Origin: Microcyclospora pomicola
Taxonomy: Eukaryota; Ascomycota; Dothideomycetes; Capnodiales
Assembly: GCA_002786065.1 (NCBI GenBank)
Contig: NHNY01000005.1
Location: 310,001 to 374,000, forward strand
DNA length: 64,000 bases
Reading direction: 5' to 3'
Made by a program: the position numbers and the translations under genes. Position 1 is the stretch's first letter, and every line of letters starts with the position of its first letter. Under the pieces are notes generated by a model. The model saw only the letters and a list, made by a program, of their open reading frames with translations. It ran no database searches and was not told the origin of the DNA. Shown piece by piece: positions 22,721 through 33,588 of this stretch.

Positions 22721-24650
22721 TGGATGTCATCAGGAGGATGTATAAGATAAATACTCGCATTTCTACGCCAAATAGTCAAGACAGTGGATATGTATGTAAC
22801 ATCTCACGTGTGCCTCATATCTCGCGTCGACTCATGTATTTCCATGATTCATCAGCATTCATCTCGCCGCCGGTGTATCAAAGGCACTGGTGCGGCACAG
22901 GAGGCTTATCGAAGCAGTAGATAGTAGCCCGTAGCATGACTTACATGAACCTGGTGTTGTCGGGTATCTCGCATCGCTGCAGGGACGATGGAGCTTGGAC
23001 TGCAGGGAGAGCTTTGAGAGGGGGTTGTACAGGGGCCGACGAGCGAAGGGGGAGGCGGTGGCGGTCACGTTTACTGTATACGGAGCATGGGCGAACGCAA
23101 TCGACAAACGAGGGAAGGGGATTGATCAGCTTCTATATGCATGGATTTCGTTTCCATCCTTCCAGCCACGCGGTGCTACGGAATAGCGTCGTGAAACCAT
23201 GAAGATCGCAACCTCTGTCTGAAATCCTCAAGTAATAACGTACTGTATGTACCGTAGTATGTAGGCGCCACCAGTGCGACGAGATGATTGGGCCCGCGGC
23301 CAGCCCACCCTCCCAAAGCAGCCTGCAGCCAGCGATCCCTCTCTCCCTCTCTCTCGCGTTCTCGCATCATGCAACCAGCCAACCAACCAAGCAGGCGGTG
23401 CGAACGTAGCCGCTGCAGCATCGCATGGGTTGGTAACATGGTATGTACGGTATGCGAGAATGGAATGAAACGGTTGGACGGAACGATGATTACTATTCAT
23501 GGTGCGACAGGGCACGACTACTGTACTGGGCTTTCCGGGGGGGTTTTTTCGATAGTCTGACGCGGATCCTGGTCGGAGGTTTGTTTTAGTCGTTACAGAG
23601 TACTACTACTACTACTACTACTACTACAATACGGAGTGCTGCCGTCGAGGATTGGCTGGATCGGGCGAGGTGTGGATGTGTTGTCGTTGTAGTCGTATAT
23701 GGCTGTGGATGGAGACGTCGAGCTGATGCGCGTTGGAGCAGTTCTGGCGACGCTTAATGTGTTTCGTGATTCAGATTCTGGCTGGTCTACGTAACGCGAG
23801 AAGGGCTGGAGGGGCGACCGTTGGTGGGTATGTTTCAGGTGGGTATGGGCTGCGATGGGATAGTCCAAGAGAACAATCACAACCAACTGCTTCGAATGTG
23901 AAGAAGTAGGTTGCTTGTCATGTACGCAGCATGTTGGTGTTGATGTCTGGCATTTGCTATGTATGGGAGATGTAGCTACATGGACGATAATAATAGATGA
24001 TATAGCGACGGCAGAAGCATGGAGAAGCACGTTTCACCTTGGCCATGGCGCCAGTTTCATCCCCAGTAATCACACAATCCAACACTCGTAACATCGTTCT
24101 CAATCACCACCACCACTGCCACCCCACCACCCTACCACCACCACCACCAACACCACAACAATATCGACCTCCATCACCACCGTCGCTTCGGTCTGCAGTC
24201 CCACCACTCACACCCAACGAGTCGTCGACAGTCCCCTGCGACACGCGCTTATCCCGACCTTAGCCTGCTCCTGCAGCAGCCTCCGACCACTCATTCACCA
24301 CTACTCACCATCCCTGTCGACACCTCTGCACAACCATCGCAGCCACCACCACCTCTCGCTCGCTACCCATCTCACCCTACCACCACCGCACTCCCCTCCA
24401 CCTTTGTTACCGATCACTGCACAACTTCACACCTGGAAAGCACCTTGGCGCCGACCATCCCCGAGCGGAATCCTCACCATCGCTCCCCCACCGCGCATGT
24501 CTTCACCCAAATCCCAGGACTAGCTCGACACAGCAGCCTCACGCCGCCCACCTCCGAAACCTGCAGCCGACGTCCAGCTCGCAGTAGTGCTTGAAAGAAA
24601 TCACATCCCATCATATACCGTTCGCTGCTGCGTCGCTCTTCCTCCACAAC
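22721..24650. other. Long intergenic region and C/A-rich leader
   Basis: About 1.9 kb without a supported gene. From 24090 to 24600 the plus strand is strikingly C/A rich (CACCAC and CCACCA runs), which looks like a long leader of the gene at 24651. A perfect TAC microsatellite sits at 23601-23627. Confidence 0.45.
23601..23627 (+). repeat. TAC trinucleotide microsatellite
   Basis: Nine perfect TAC units in the intergenic region between cog1 and the gene at 24651. It lies in no supported coding frame. Confidence 0.92.
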
Positions 24651-26125
24651 ATGTCGACGACCGTCGCACAATCCCCCGCGACCAGCTCGTTATCCGTCCA
24701 CAACCCGTCCCCACGCGGCTACACCAACATCGCCAGTGCTCCGCCCGCTATGGATGCACACCCCAGAAGAGCGAGAAGCAATGGCAGTCCCGATCAAGCA
24801 GGCGCGGTGTTGGTGGACCGCGGCGGCTCTGCGGCGGGAAAAACGTCGCCAGAGAAGTACGTCGGGCATGTTCGACGGGGTGGAATGTGCTGCGTGAATG
24901 CTGACTTGTCTCTTTCAGTAGGAGTGCTTTGCAGCCCATGATCAAGAGAGAGCCCGGCTCTCCACTTCCCTCAGCGCGGAGTCGACCCAAGCGACTCGAC
25001 CTGTCTTCGTCCAACGGACGCGCCCCAGGCCCAGCGATGCCTTCAGCACCCCTCACCTCGCGAGACTCCGCGGGTCTGGCGATACAAGACGTCGGGTTGG
25101 CCTGTCTTTCACCGGGATTTCAGACCAACGATCCGGGCATGAGAGAGCAAGTTCAACGCAGTCTGAACGTGCGCGACCGACAACGCATGATCATTGAAGC
25201 GCGGCAGAAGGGCCTCAAGCCGGGGAGTTCGCACGAGACGCCCGAAGGTGGTTCAAGAGTGCAGGACAATACTCTGTTTGGGGTGCAAGTACAGACACCC
25301 ACCACTTCGCGGCGGAAGGGTCCACCGCCAGGATTGAGCATCAACGCGCCCTCCGCTACACAATTCGCCAACGACCGAGTGATACAATCAGCGCCCATGC
25401 ATCAGACGTTCACTGGTCTCCGGCCTGGCGAGCATCCGTTCAGTCGTCACAGCCAACTCGGACCCAGCGGTCTCAGTCAGACCAGTCACATCCACCACGT
25501 TCCCGCAACACAGACCAACAACCGCCTACCTCCGATTGCTGATGTCTTCGCCAACGACCGGTTGGAAGCGTCCACCACATACAATAGCTCCCCGTCACAC
25601 CCATCACATTCAAACTTACCGCCTGTGCCTTCGCCAGGATTCGGTCCGCCCCCACAGCACCACCCCCCGATGAGTGCTCGGGCCAGAGAGTTCCGGTCCG
25701 CAGAGGAAGCCGTACATGGCTTGTCTGGAGGTCGCGACGAACTCATGCCCAAGGTCATCCATTACGGAGGCGTACAGCCGCCCACCCCACCATCGCCCAT
25801 GCCACCCGGTGCTCGCTCCCATCAACCCACCGCCGGCGCCGCACATGATCCTGCCCATTCGCATTCTTCCCGCGAATCTGTCTACCGCCCTGACATCCTC
25901 AACCGCACCTCATCCAACAGCCGACGGCGAGGTCGCGACGAGTACGAGCGCGACAACGGCAGTCCGCCCTCGACCTTTAACCGCTCCGAAGCCAAGCGCG
26001 CCACCATGGCGTTCCGTGGCGACGACCGCGCGGAGGATGACTGGCGAGCCAACATGAGCGGCGCGGAAAAGCGGGAGGAGTTCCTCCGGCTGTGCGAACG
26101 CGCGTGGGATCTCTTCCATTCGTGA
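24651..26125 (+). CDS. Hypothetical proline/serine-rich protein, probably nuclear
   Basis: Two exons (24651-24856, 24919-26125) with a 62-nt intron give 470 residues. The start MSTTVAQSPATSS lies at the end of the C/A-rich leader, and splicing joins KTSPE to NRSALQPMIKREPGSPLPS. That IKREPGSP segment resembles a SUMO-site/phospho-type motif common in regulators, though this is only a resemblance. The most ordered part is at about 125-160 (DPGMREQVQRSLNVRDRQRM, IIEARQKG), likely one long helix. The rest is Pro/Ser/His rich, and the C-terminus has a second predicted helix (AEKREEFLRLCERAWDLFHS). I do not recognise the family. Conserved terminal helices around a disordered core would suit a transcription or chromatin regulator, but that is inference only. 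Confidence 0.7.
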
Positions 26126-26675
26126 AGAGCATCCCATTTCTTCCAGGCACTGCTGTTTCTTCTTATTCTGTAGTGATCATCATGAATGTTTCTTCAATAT
26201 CAGGGTTGATAACAGAAGAAAGATTGAACGAGTTTCATCTTCCCATCTTGGCGTGAGAATGTTCTACAGCTATTTAGGTTTGGATGGGTTGGTTCAGGTG
26301 GAGCAATGGAGTATCTTCTCTGGGATTGTTCCATAGTCTTGGGATGAACTGGAGTTCTCGGGGGAAATCAAGGATTCAAGACAGGCGGCGACAAGGCAAT
26401 GATGCTGTGAACGAAGCGTCTGGATGACGATGGGCGGGGTTTCAGGCTCTGTGACTCTAGCTCTAGCTCTGGCCCGGACGGTAGTAATGGATTGGAATGG
26501 AATTCTTGGGATGATTCAGGGAGCTTGGACGAGTTAGGTTTGGCTGTTGGGATTCGACAGACGAAACAGGCTTTCCATACACGAACGTGATGGCGTTGGG
26601 GAACGAGAGGAGATGAGAGAGTAGAGGGGCGTCTCATCAGATATCAATACGATGTCACTCTTCTTTAATCCCTTG

Positions 26676-26743
26676 GCTTGCTTTGCTTTGCTGTGCTGTG
26701 CTTTGCTGTGCTTCATCTTGCTTCATCTTGCTTTGCGTTGCGT
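26676..26743. repeat. Degenerate TGCTT pentanucleotide repeat
   Basis: About 13 imperfect five-base units built from TTGCT, TGTGC and a ten-base TTCATCTTGC doublet. It shows unit-level divergence, so it is not a fresh expansion. Confidence 0.8.
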
Positions 26744-26951
26744 AACGAAGCTCGTGCCTAATCATCTACCTCCGTAAGTCGCACCATCCGCCATCCGCCA
26801 TTCCCATCTCCCATCCTCCACGAGACCTACCAGAGCTTCGGTTTCGTGCCTTTGGTCTCTCATCCGCAGATTTACTTCCTCATCCCCTAGCCGAAACGTT
26901 TCGTCCTTTCTCCTCCTCCTTTTTTTCCCGCATAAAGTGTAGAAACGAGTG

Positions 26952-27082
26952 CAGTCCAGTCCAGTCCAGTCCAGTCGAGTCAAGTCGAGTCAAGTCGAGT
27001 CGAGTCAAGTCAAGTCAAGTCAAGTCCAGTCCAGTCAAGTCAAGTCAAGTCCAGTCCAGTCCAGTCCAACCAAGTCGAGTCG
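26952..27082. repeat. Pentanucleotide repeat NAGTC, about 26 units
   Basis: Roughly 26 five-base units of the form NAGTC. Four positions are almost invariant and the first base switches between C, A and G in blocks (five CAGTC, alternating GAGTC/AAGTC, four AAGTC, then mixed). One unit is CAACC. The blockwise arrangement suggests expansion of already diverged units. It lies between two convergent genes and outside any supported coding frame. Confidence 0.92.
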
Positions 27083-27602
27083 ATTGGAGCAAAGGGCAAG
27101 GAGAAGGGGAAGGGGAAGGGGTATATACCATTTTCTATCTCCGGGGGGAATCATGCGAGACGAAGACGTCGCGGCCGTCGAGTTGTCCCTTTTTTTTTGA
27201 GGGATTCGGGTGGGTTGAGCATTAGGGTTGGAGGTGTTCCGACCATCAGTCATGGCACGTACGTGAGATAGATGTTCTCCCTCGCCAACGTAACTCTTGA
27301 TGTCATGACGTGCTCGGGACATAAGACATGGAATTTCTCTGACGGGATAAGAGGGCGGGAAGATGGAGTGAATCGACGTCGTGTGGAATGACAGGCTGTA
27401 TCAATACAGGGCAAGAGGATCTTGTCTTGGAGCTTGGAAAATGAAAGGGGGAAAGGGGAGTGTATGCGGTTCACGATCGATGACACTACAATTTCAGGAA
27501 AGGCATGATGGGTACAATTGTGCTTCACATTCGCCTAGACCATGGAGTTGATTCTGTACAGATATTTACATACAGGATCTCAATCTAGTGAGTCTGATCA
27601 GA

Positions 27603-30600
27603 CTACATTTCCGGCCAACCAAAGACCTCACCAAACGCGACGTCGTTGACGCTGCTGACGCTCCAGCGGACGCCGAGGATGGCGACGAAGGCGGCGACGA
27701 CGTCGACGAGCAGCAGCACGACGCTGCCCATCAGCATGCGCGGCATGAAGACGCGGTAGAGCATGAGGTGGCGCCGCAGCCAGGCGGCCTCGACGACGGT
27801 GGCGAGCGCGAGGGCGGCGTAGAACAGGCAGTGCGTCGCCATGGCGCCGGCGATGCGGCCGAGCAGCCCGGGGGATTTGGGCGGCACTTTCCACATGGGG
27901 ATGGCGGGGACGGCGATGGCGCACAGGATGTGGGGGCCGAAGGTGTTGAGGAGGACCATCAAGGGGCTGAGGGGGTAAGAGATGGTGCGCAAGGGGATGA
28001 AGGCGGCTTCCCATTGGATGGTGGAGAGCACGGCTTGGTGGCCGGTCTTGAAAAAGTAGTAGCTGCCCAGAAGAGCGAAGAGGGTGGGACCCAGCGGGGA
28101 TCGACGCAGGTTGAGCGCGTCGATGACCTCGAGGATGTTCAGGAGGGATATCATGCAGAGGGCGAGGGTCCCTTGGCCCATCGGCTTCTGGGAGAGGAGT
28201 AAGGCGAGCATCCAGACACAAGGAAGGAGAAAGTAGCGAGACCCGTGGCTGTTGGCATATCCAAGGATGATGAGCTTGGATCGTGGTGCGGGTGCGCTGC
28301 TTGTGGTCGTCAATACCGGTGACATGGGGTCTGAATTATCCAAGGGTTTGGAAATCGAAGGTGCGGGTGGTGCTTCTTCTTGTTTGACGGCTAGAAGTGG
28401 CAGGGCCCAGATATATGTTGCGTACCCAGCCGCAAACGACAACGCAAGCGTGCCTTGTGCCATGATGACACGAACAGTCTTTAGTAGACCCTCAGACAGC
28501 TCCGGGTACCAGTTCCCGTCATCGGCGGCATCAATGACCCAGAAAATGGCAGTGATGAACAATCCAAGTCGCAGAGCAATGCCGATCCAGATCACTGCAG
28601 AGCCTTGGTAATTTCGAGTCCGCACATAGAAATCTCGAATAGCTGTTGGCAGAACTATTGCCACAACAAACGGAATTGCAAGCTGCCATTGTGCAGAAGT
28701 GGACGACGTCGCCGAGGCGTAGTACGTCGACTTGCAGTTCGGCATCTGCTCTTCCCGGCATAATCGCGACAAAGAACTGAGACGCGTCGCGACGAGGAAC
28801 GAAAGAGAGTGCGTGGCGCCAAGGACTTTGTCCTGATGATCCGGTCTACCAAGAGAGGAGCCCAGCATGAGTACGCCAAAAGTCGTCAAGATGAACAACA
28901 ATTGCTCGTCCTCCCAGATAGTGAACGAGTTAGACGCAAATCCAACGCAGAGCAAAGTTGTAACCAAAAAGCATAAGCCACCCCAGAACGTCCTTGGGAA
29001 TGGGACAGTGACAATTTCTCTGGCTGGCCAGAACCCGATCAATGTAGTGGTGACACCACCAGCAGCGGCTCCAAAAGCTGTCGCTTGTAGCAAGCTGACG
29101 TCGGGTAAGGAGCCAGCCGCGGCGCCAAGGAGGCCGCCGACGATTGTGCCAGCCAGGCCCCAGCCAAGTAGTATCGGTGTCACAAGCGCACGATCTCCCG
29201 CAATGCCTTGCGCGTACATTGCAACGATGGCAACGGAGCCGAGCAATGTGCCAATTCCCATGCTCATGCTAACAAGGTCGAATCGCGCCCACAGTTTCCG
29301 GCAAATGTCCAGGTTCTCCGCCTGATACGCTGAGAATGCGTCATAAGCCTGTCGTAGCTGATCCTCCGGGGAGGTCCATTTCCTTTCGTGCGCCTCTTGC
29401 CACACTTCATTTGCTGCTCGCCAAAGTTGCGAGACCGAGGACGTTTCGGGCTCGTCCGTATTGCGCGCCTTTGCGTATTCCGCTTGGTAACGATGGATCT
29501 GCGCTCCAGCAATCCGGCTAGCCTGGGCAAGACCTGCCCAGCTGTTCCCTCTGAAAGCTTCCTCGATCGGTGTCCCAAGATTGTTGAAAGGTATTGGCAG
29601 ACCAAGCAGCAGTGCTAAAGTCGGCACTAAATCGATCTGGCCCACTGGTCTGTCTTTGGCTGTCGCTGGAGGACCGTTGTAGTCGGGCTCATGTACAAAC
29701 ATCCCCTTCTTCGAGTAGAACCACACGGCTGCCTCCACTTCATCATCGGACTCCCCTCCATGATCTCCTTTCACGTCCATTCCATGATCGCCCATGACGA
29801 CTAGCAACGTCTGATCATCAACCTTTTCGATCATCTTCCTCAATACTCCGTCCATTTGCGCCAACTTCTCCCCCATGGCCGGGTGGTCCGGACCATAGCG
29901 ATGTCCTGCATGATCGACTCCCAGATAATGACCAATAATCACATCCCACCTTGCACTCATATCGGCTTCCAACAACGGGAAGATGTGCTCGTTCACCCCA
30001 TTATCCAAAGTGTGTAGATCCCAAACATTAAAAGAATCATATGCTTTTGTAAGCTCCGGCTCGAACTGTCCTGGGAATAATGCATGCCACGTATCATCGC
30101 CCAAATGTACCACTTTCTTCCCAGCCTTGTAAAGTTGCTCGATGAGATTGTCCTCATCGATCGCCGTCCCCGCGAAGTTCGATCCAGCATCGATGAAAGT
30201 GGGCAATGTTCCAGTCATCAACCCTTTCAAGCGCTGCAGTGTTGTCGTCGGTGGGTCCGCGATGAAGGGTCGGAGAAAGGCATTCTGCGGCTGCTGCACA
30301 GCGATCTCGTGCAGAACAGGAAGCGCATTGTGGAAGTGATGCGGGCTCTCATCGCCAGGTTGAGGACGAAAGGGGACGGTGAAGTCGTACCGTAGCGCGT
30401 CGATCACGATCACCACCGCCTTGTCGAAGCTCTTCGGGTACCAACATCCTTGATCGAAAGACCCTGGCGTATGTCCGGTCAAAGATTGGAGTTCGACCGG
30501 GGGGATGTTGCATTCGGAACGATCGGGAAGGACGAGGCGAGACAGCAGAAACCCGCTGCAGAAGAGGTAGATTGCTAGTGCTTGAAAGAGCCTATGCGTA

Positions 30601-30777
30601 GAGTCATACGATCAGCAATCGCATCGCACGGTATGGTGGTAGCCGGCTGCGCACATACAGGATCAAAGCAAAGAATGCCACAACCAAGCCATGTTGTGCT
30701 TTCCACTTGACGGAGAGTTCGCGGTTCCGCTCCTTCAGGTTTTTGGGCGCTGTTGCTTGGGCACCACCATTGTCCAT
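27603..30777 (-). CDS. gpi13: GPI ethanolamine phosphate transferase 3 (PIG-O/Gpi13)
   Basis: Two exons (30777-30659, 30591-27603) with a 67-nt intron give 1035 residues. Exon 1 starts MDNGGAQATAPKNLKERNRE and leads into a transmembrane segment completed by exon 2. The lumenal alkaline-phosphatase-like domain (about 75-370) shows the metal and nucleophile motifs: VVIVIDALRYD, TTTLQRLKGLMTGTLPTF, GHYLGVDHAGHRYGP and VVMGDHGMDVKGDHGG. The C-terminal 600 residues carry many hydrophobic helices, as expected. The enzyme, in the ER membrane, moves ethanolamine phosphate from phosphatidylethanolamine onto the third mannose of the GPI precursor, the link later used for protein attachment. The early motif set and length fit PIG-O better than PIG-N or PIG-G. 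A long plus-strand open frame over the 3' end is an antisense shadow. Confidence 0.93.
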
Positions 30778-31567
30778 TGGCGCTAGATCATGCGAGAATC
30801 GCTGGATAGAAAAAAAAAGAAAGAAACAAATGTTCAGTGAGACATGAAGAAGGGATGTGAAGAAGATCGCGTAGCCGTGGAAGGTGGGTAGGTGTGATGT
30901 TGTGGTGTATCTATTTATCTAATTGCTGCTGCGGAGCTCGGGGGTTCGAGGAAGTAGACCATTATTGTTGTGGACCTAAATTGTCTTCACATTCGATGCA
31001 CGTGGACTGTATGTAACTACAGTATAGTGTCTTCCAGGCAGATAAGTAGACAGAAACTTAATGGCAGCATTCATGTATCGATTGAGCACAACTTTTCGTG
31101 CAATGCAAATAGACTATACACTACTTATACTATGTACAACAGACAATAAGGATATCGAGGCGGGGCAAGACGCACACGTCCCATCAACAGACGTCCATAT
31201 ATCAAAGACAGCCAGTCCAACAGCTTTTTGTATGTTTCGAGCCAGTTTGTGATCCAACGCATATCAAAAGCATTGGACAAGGCTAAGCAGCCTGCGAGTA
31301 AGCGATCCGAACAGCCGACAGTACTAGGAAATTGAATCTGGCATCAGTAGGCCGGGAACTGAATAGTGGGCTTTCGTCTCCGAACGAGAAAGGAAGATTT
31401 GTGTCCTGAGCTGCGCCACCGAAGTCGTGTTGGCGCAGCCATAAGAGGAAAAGAGATAGTGAAATCGTTCGCAAAGCAGCGATGTCGAATGGAAGGGTCG
31501 TGATCGTCATATCCGGAGCATCTCACAAAACATTCTATACGGGCTTCCCCAAATGCTCAAGCTTTCG
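30778..31567. other. Intergenic region upstream of gpi13
   Basis: About 790 bases with no supported gene. The part from 30800 to 31230 is relatively AT-rich. It should hold the gpi13 promoter and the 3' end of the minus-strand membrane protein gene at 31568. Confidence 0.4.
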
Positions 31568-32125
31568 CTACGATTGAGTGGATTTGGTAGGCGCATTGCG
31601 AGCCTTCTCCACAAGCCCACCAACACGATCTAGGTCGAGGGACTGGAAGCGCTCCTTCTCCTCGTAAGCAGGCAATCCATCCTCGGCCAGGGGCTCCAGT
31701 GCGACGTTGTTGTCGCCGACACGCACCACAACGACCCGGCCGGAGATACGCTTGCCAGCGTCATCCTTTTCGTCCGGGAATGTGATTCTGATTTCTGGAA
31801 TAGCCGGGCTGTCAGGAGGGGTGTTGGTGTCTTCCATGAAAGCCCGCTTCTCTTGATAAACATGAATTGACTCTGAAGGCCGGATCATGACGCGACGGTG
31901 AGAGGAAGAGGTGGAAGAAGTCGAAAGTCGCTTCTCGCTGTATCTTGGCAGGCTGTTCTTCCGTGCTCTCTTACGTCTCCTCATGAAGAGAAGACCCCCA
32001 ATCAGCACGACGGCGACAAGAAGCAGCACCAGAAGTACGATCAAGAGCGCAAGCATTGAGCCGCTCAACGGCGATCCGCTGGAAGAGTCATCGCGCTTGG
32101 CGATGAAGGTGAAGTTGACATTCAT
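31568..32125 (-). CDS. Small single-pass membrane protein, function unknown
   Basis: A single-exon protein of 185 residues, taking MNVNFTFIAKRDD as start; an in-frame ATG at 32254 would add 43 weakly conserved-looking residues. A short Ser/Gly lumenal part is followed by one strong hydrophobic segment (MLALLIVLLVLLLVAVVLIG) and a basic stop-transfer stretch (MRRRKRARK), which implies type I or III topology with the C-terminus in the cytosol. The tail has PPDSPAIPEIRITFPDE, a strand-like GRVVVVRVGDNNVALEP, and LPAYEEKERFQSLDLDRVGG near the end; the PAYEEKE part resembles PxYE adaptor motifs. No family is recognised. A regulator of a membrane pathway or a ligase adaptor is possible, but this is speculation. 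Confidence 0.75.
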   Translation of the reverse strand: MNVNFTFIAKRDDSSSGSPLSGSMLALLIVLLVLLLVAVVLIGGLLFMRRRKRARKNSLPRYSEKRLSTSSTSSSHRRVMIRPSESIHVYQEKRAFMEDTNTPPDSPAIPEIRITFPDEKDDAGKRISGRVVVVRVGDNNVALEPLAEDGLPAYEEKERFQSLDLDRVGGLVEKARNAPTKSTQS

Positions 32126-33588
32126 GGTTTGGGTTGTGTAGAGAGTGCTGGTCTGAAAGAGTGTGATGAGGCTGTGGGTCGAGGATGTAGCTGTGAGATC
32201 CGGGATTGTACTGAAGCACAACAAGTTTCGTCCGAGAATACGGGATCTGTACATGGCAACTCATGATTAGCAGAGATTCCTCGCCTGTGCTGTCGTCTAC
32301 AAAGCATCTGCGCAGTCGCGTTCCACCACGCCTTACAGAAATGTGATCGACTCACCGATGCAAGAACAGACTGACGAAGAAGCCAAAGAATGAGTGTGAT
32401 CAGAACCCTTCAGCTCATAAAGAGTGAAGCTGGGGTTTCTGGAGTCGCAAAAAGAGCGTGTAGGGTCGGGAACAATGGTATTGTCAGGCGTGTCGTGCGA
32501 AGGTCAGCATCGTCCGGTGCATTGTGAAAGCAGAGGAGTGGAAAAGCTCGAGGACCACCACTCCGTCACTCCATGCTTCTTCACCCCGGCCGTTGGCGCC
32601 TCCTTGTCCTGGAGCTCCATTCGTCCTAAAGCGCCGTTGTGTGGGTTGGCGTCGATGTACTAGACGTCGGTTTTGGTGTGATCCGCGCAACAACCGAAAT
32701 GAGCACCGAACTCGACTCCAAGGGGCGTCTGATGGGTAAGCAAATCCCGCTCTGATTGGTCGTGCTTCGAGGTATTTCGGGGCCTCCCCATCCAGTAGAT
32801 GAACATGTTGCAGCACACAACATTCCCAAAAGACCACGCGCTCTTACTTCCCTACAAGTGTGAAGCGCCCGACACTCATGTCACTACTCGACTGCCAGAG
32901 CTTCGTCGGAGGTCGTGTGATGGTGGTAGTGCGAGCGATCGACCACGGAAGTGCATCGAGCTTGCATCCGTCCGTCGGAAGTCTAAGTCTATAACCGCCG
33001 ACAGACTTTGGTGGTGTCGTGCGCGGCCAGCAAGCAATCTCAATGCTCTGTACTGGTTCGGAACAGCGACGCGTAGATTCACCAGCAGCATCGTAGTCCA
33101 AAACAACACCCGAAGTCATGTTCTATTGATAAGAGGATAATGCTGACAGTTCTCCCTGCTATTGACACCGGGACACATTCATTGTGTATCTTGATCGTAC
33201 AGAGCTGGTTGCTATGAAGTCGTGCCTCGTTGGAAATGTGCATCAGCGCTTGCCCAAGTTTGCAGTGGCTACAAGCATACAGTACACGAAGAAGCATATT
33301 GTACATAAAAGAAAGGACTGATCGTCCCCGAAGACTTTCCCTCTGCCCGGATGCCGAGAGCATCGAATTCAAACTTCAGCCTGCATCAAGACTCATCATG
33401 ATAATGTATCCTTAATAATATACAGATTTTTCCAAGTTGAGGTGCTTACGAAGACGCCATCGTGTCGTGAAATTTGCAAAATGGTGGAAGCCTCTGGACG
33501 GGCTACGAAATAAATAACGGACCAGACTTCTGGACACTAAGCACCGTATCTAGCCAGTTGCTCCGTTTGACACACAGCAGCATAGATC
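32126..33588. other. Intergenic region between two minus-strand genes
   Basis: About 1.46 kb with only short overlapping frames. No RNA gene, transposon or repeat was recognised. Confidence 0.4.

Larger units (their letters stand above)
26126..27602. other. Repeat-rich region between convergent genes
   Basis: About 1.5 kb between the 3' ends of the gene at 24651 and gpi13. It contains two pentanucleotide tracts (26676-26743 and 26952-27082). Open frames through the second tract are products of the five-base period and are not genes. Confidence 0.6.

Noticed and set aside
26949-27200. Open frame through the AGTC pentanucleotide array
   Set aside because: A five-base repeat with no stops in its period gives an open frame by necessity; the product is only a Ser/Gln/Val repeat.
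27588-28202. 204-residue plus-strand open frame over the 3' end of gpi13
   Set aside because: Highly biased Gly/Glu/Asp/His composition that is the antisense of transmembrane codons; gpi13 is well supported on the other strand.
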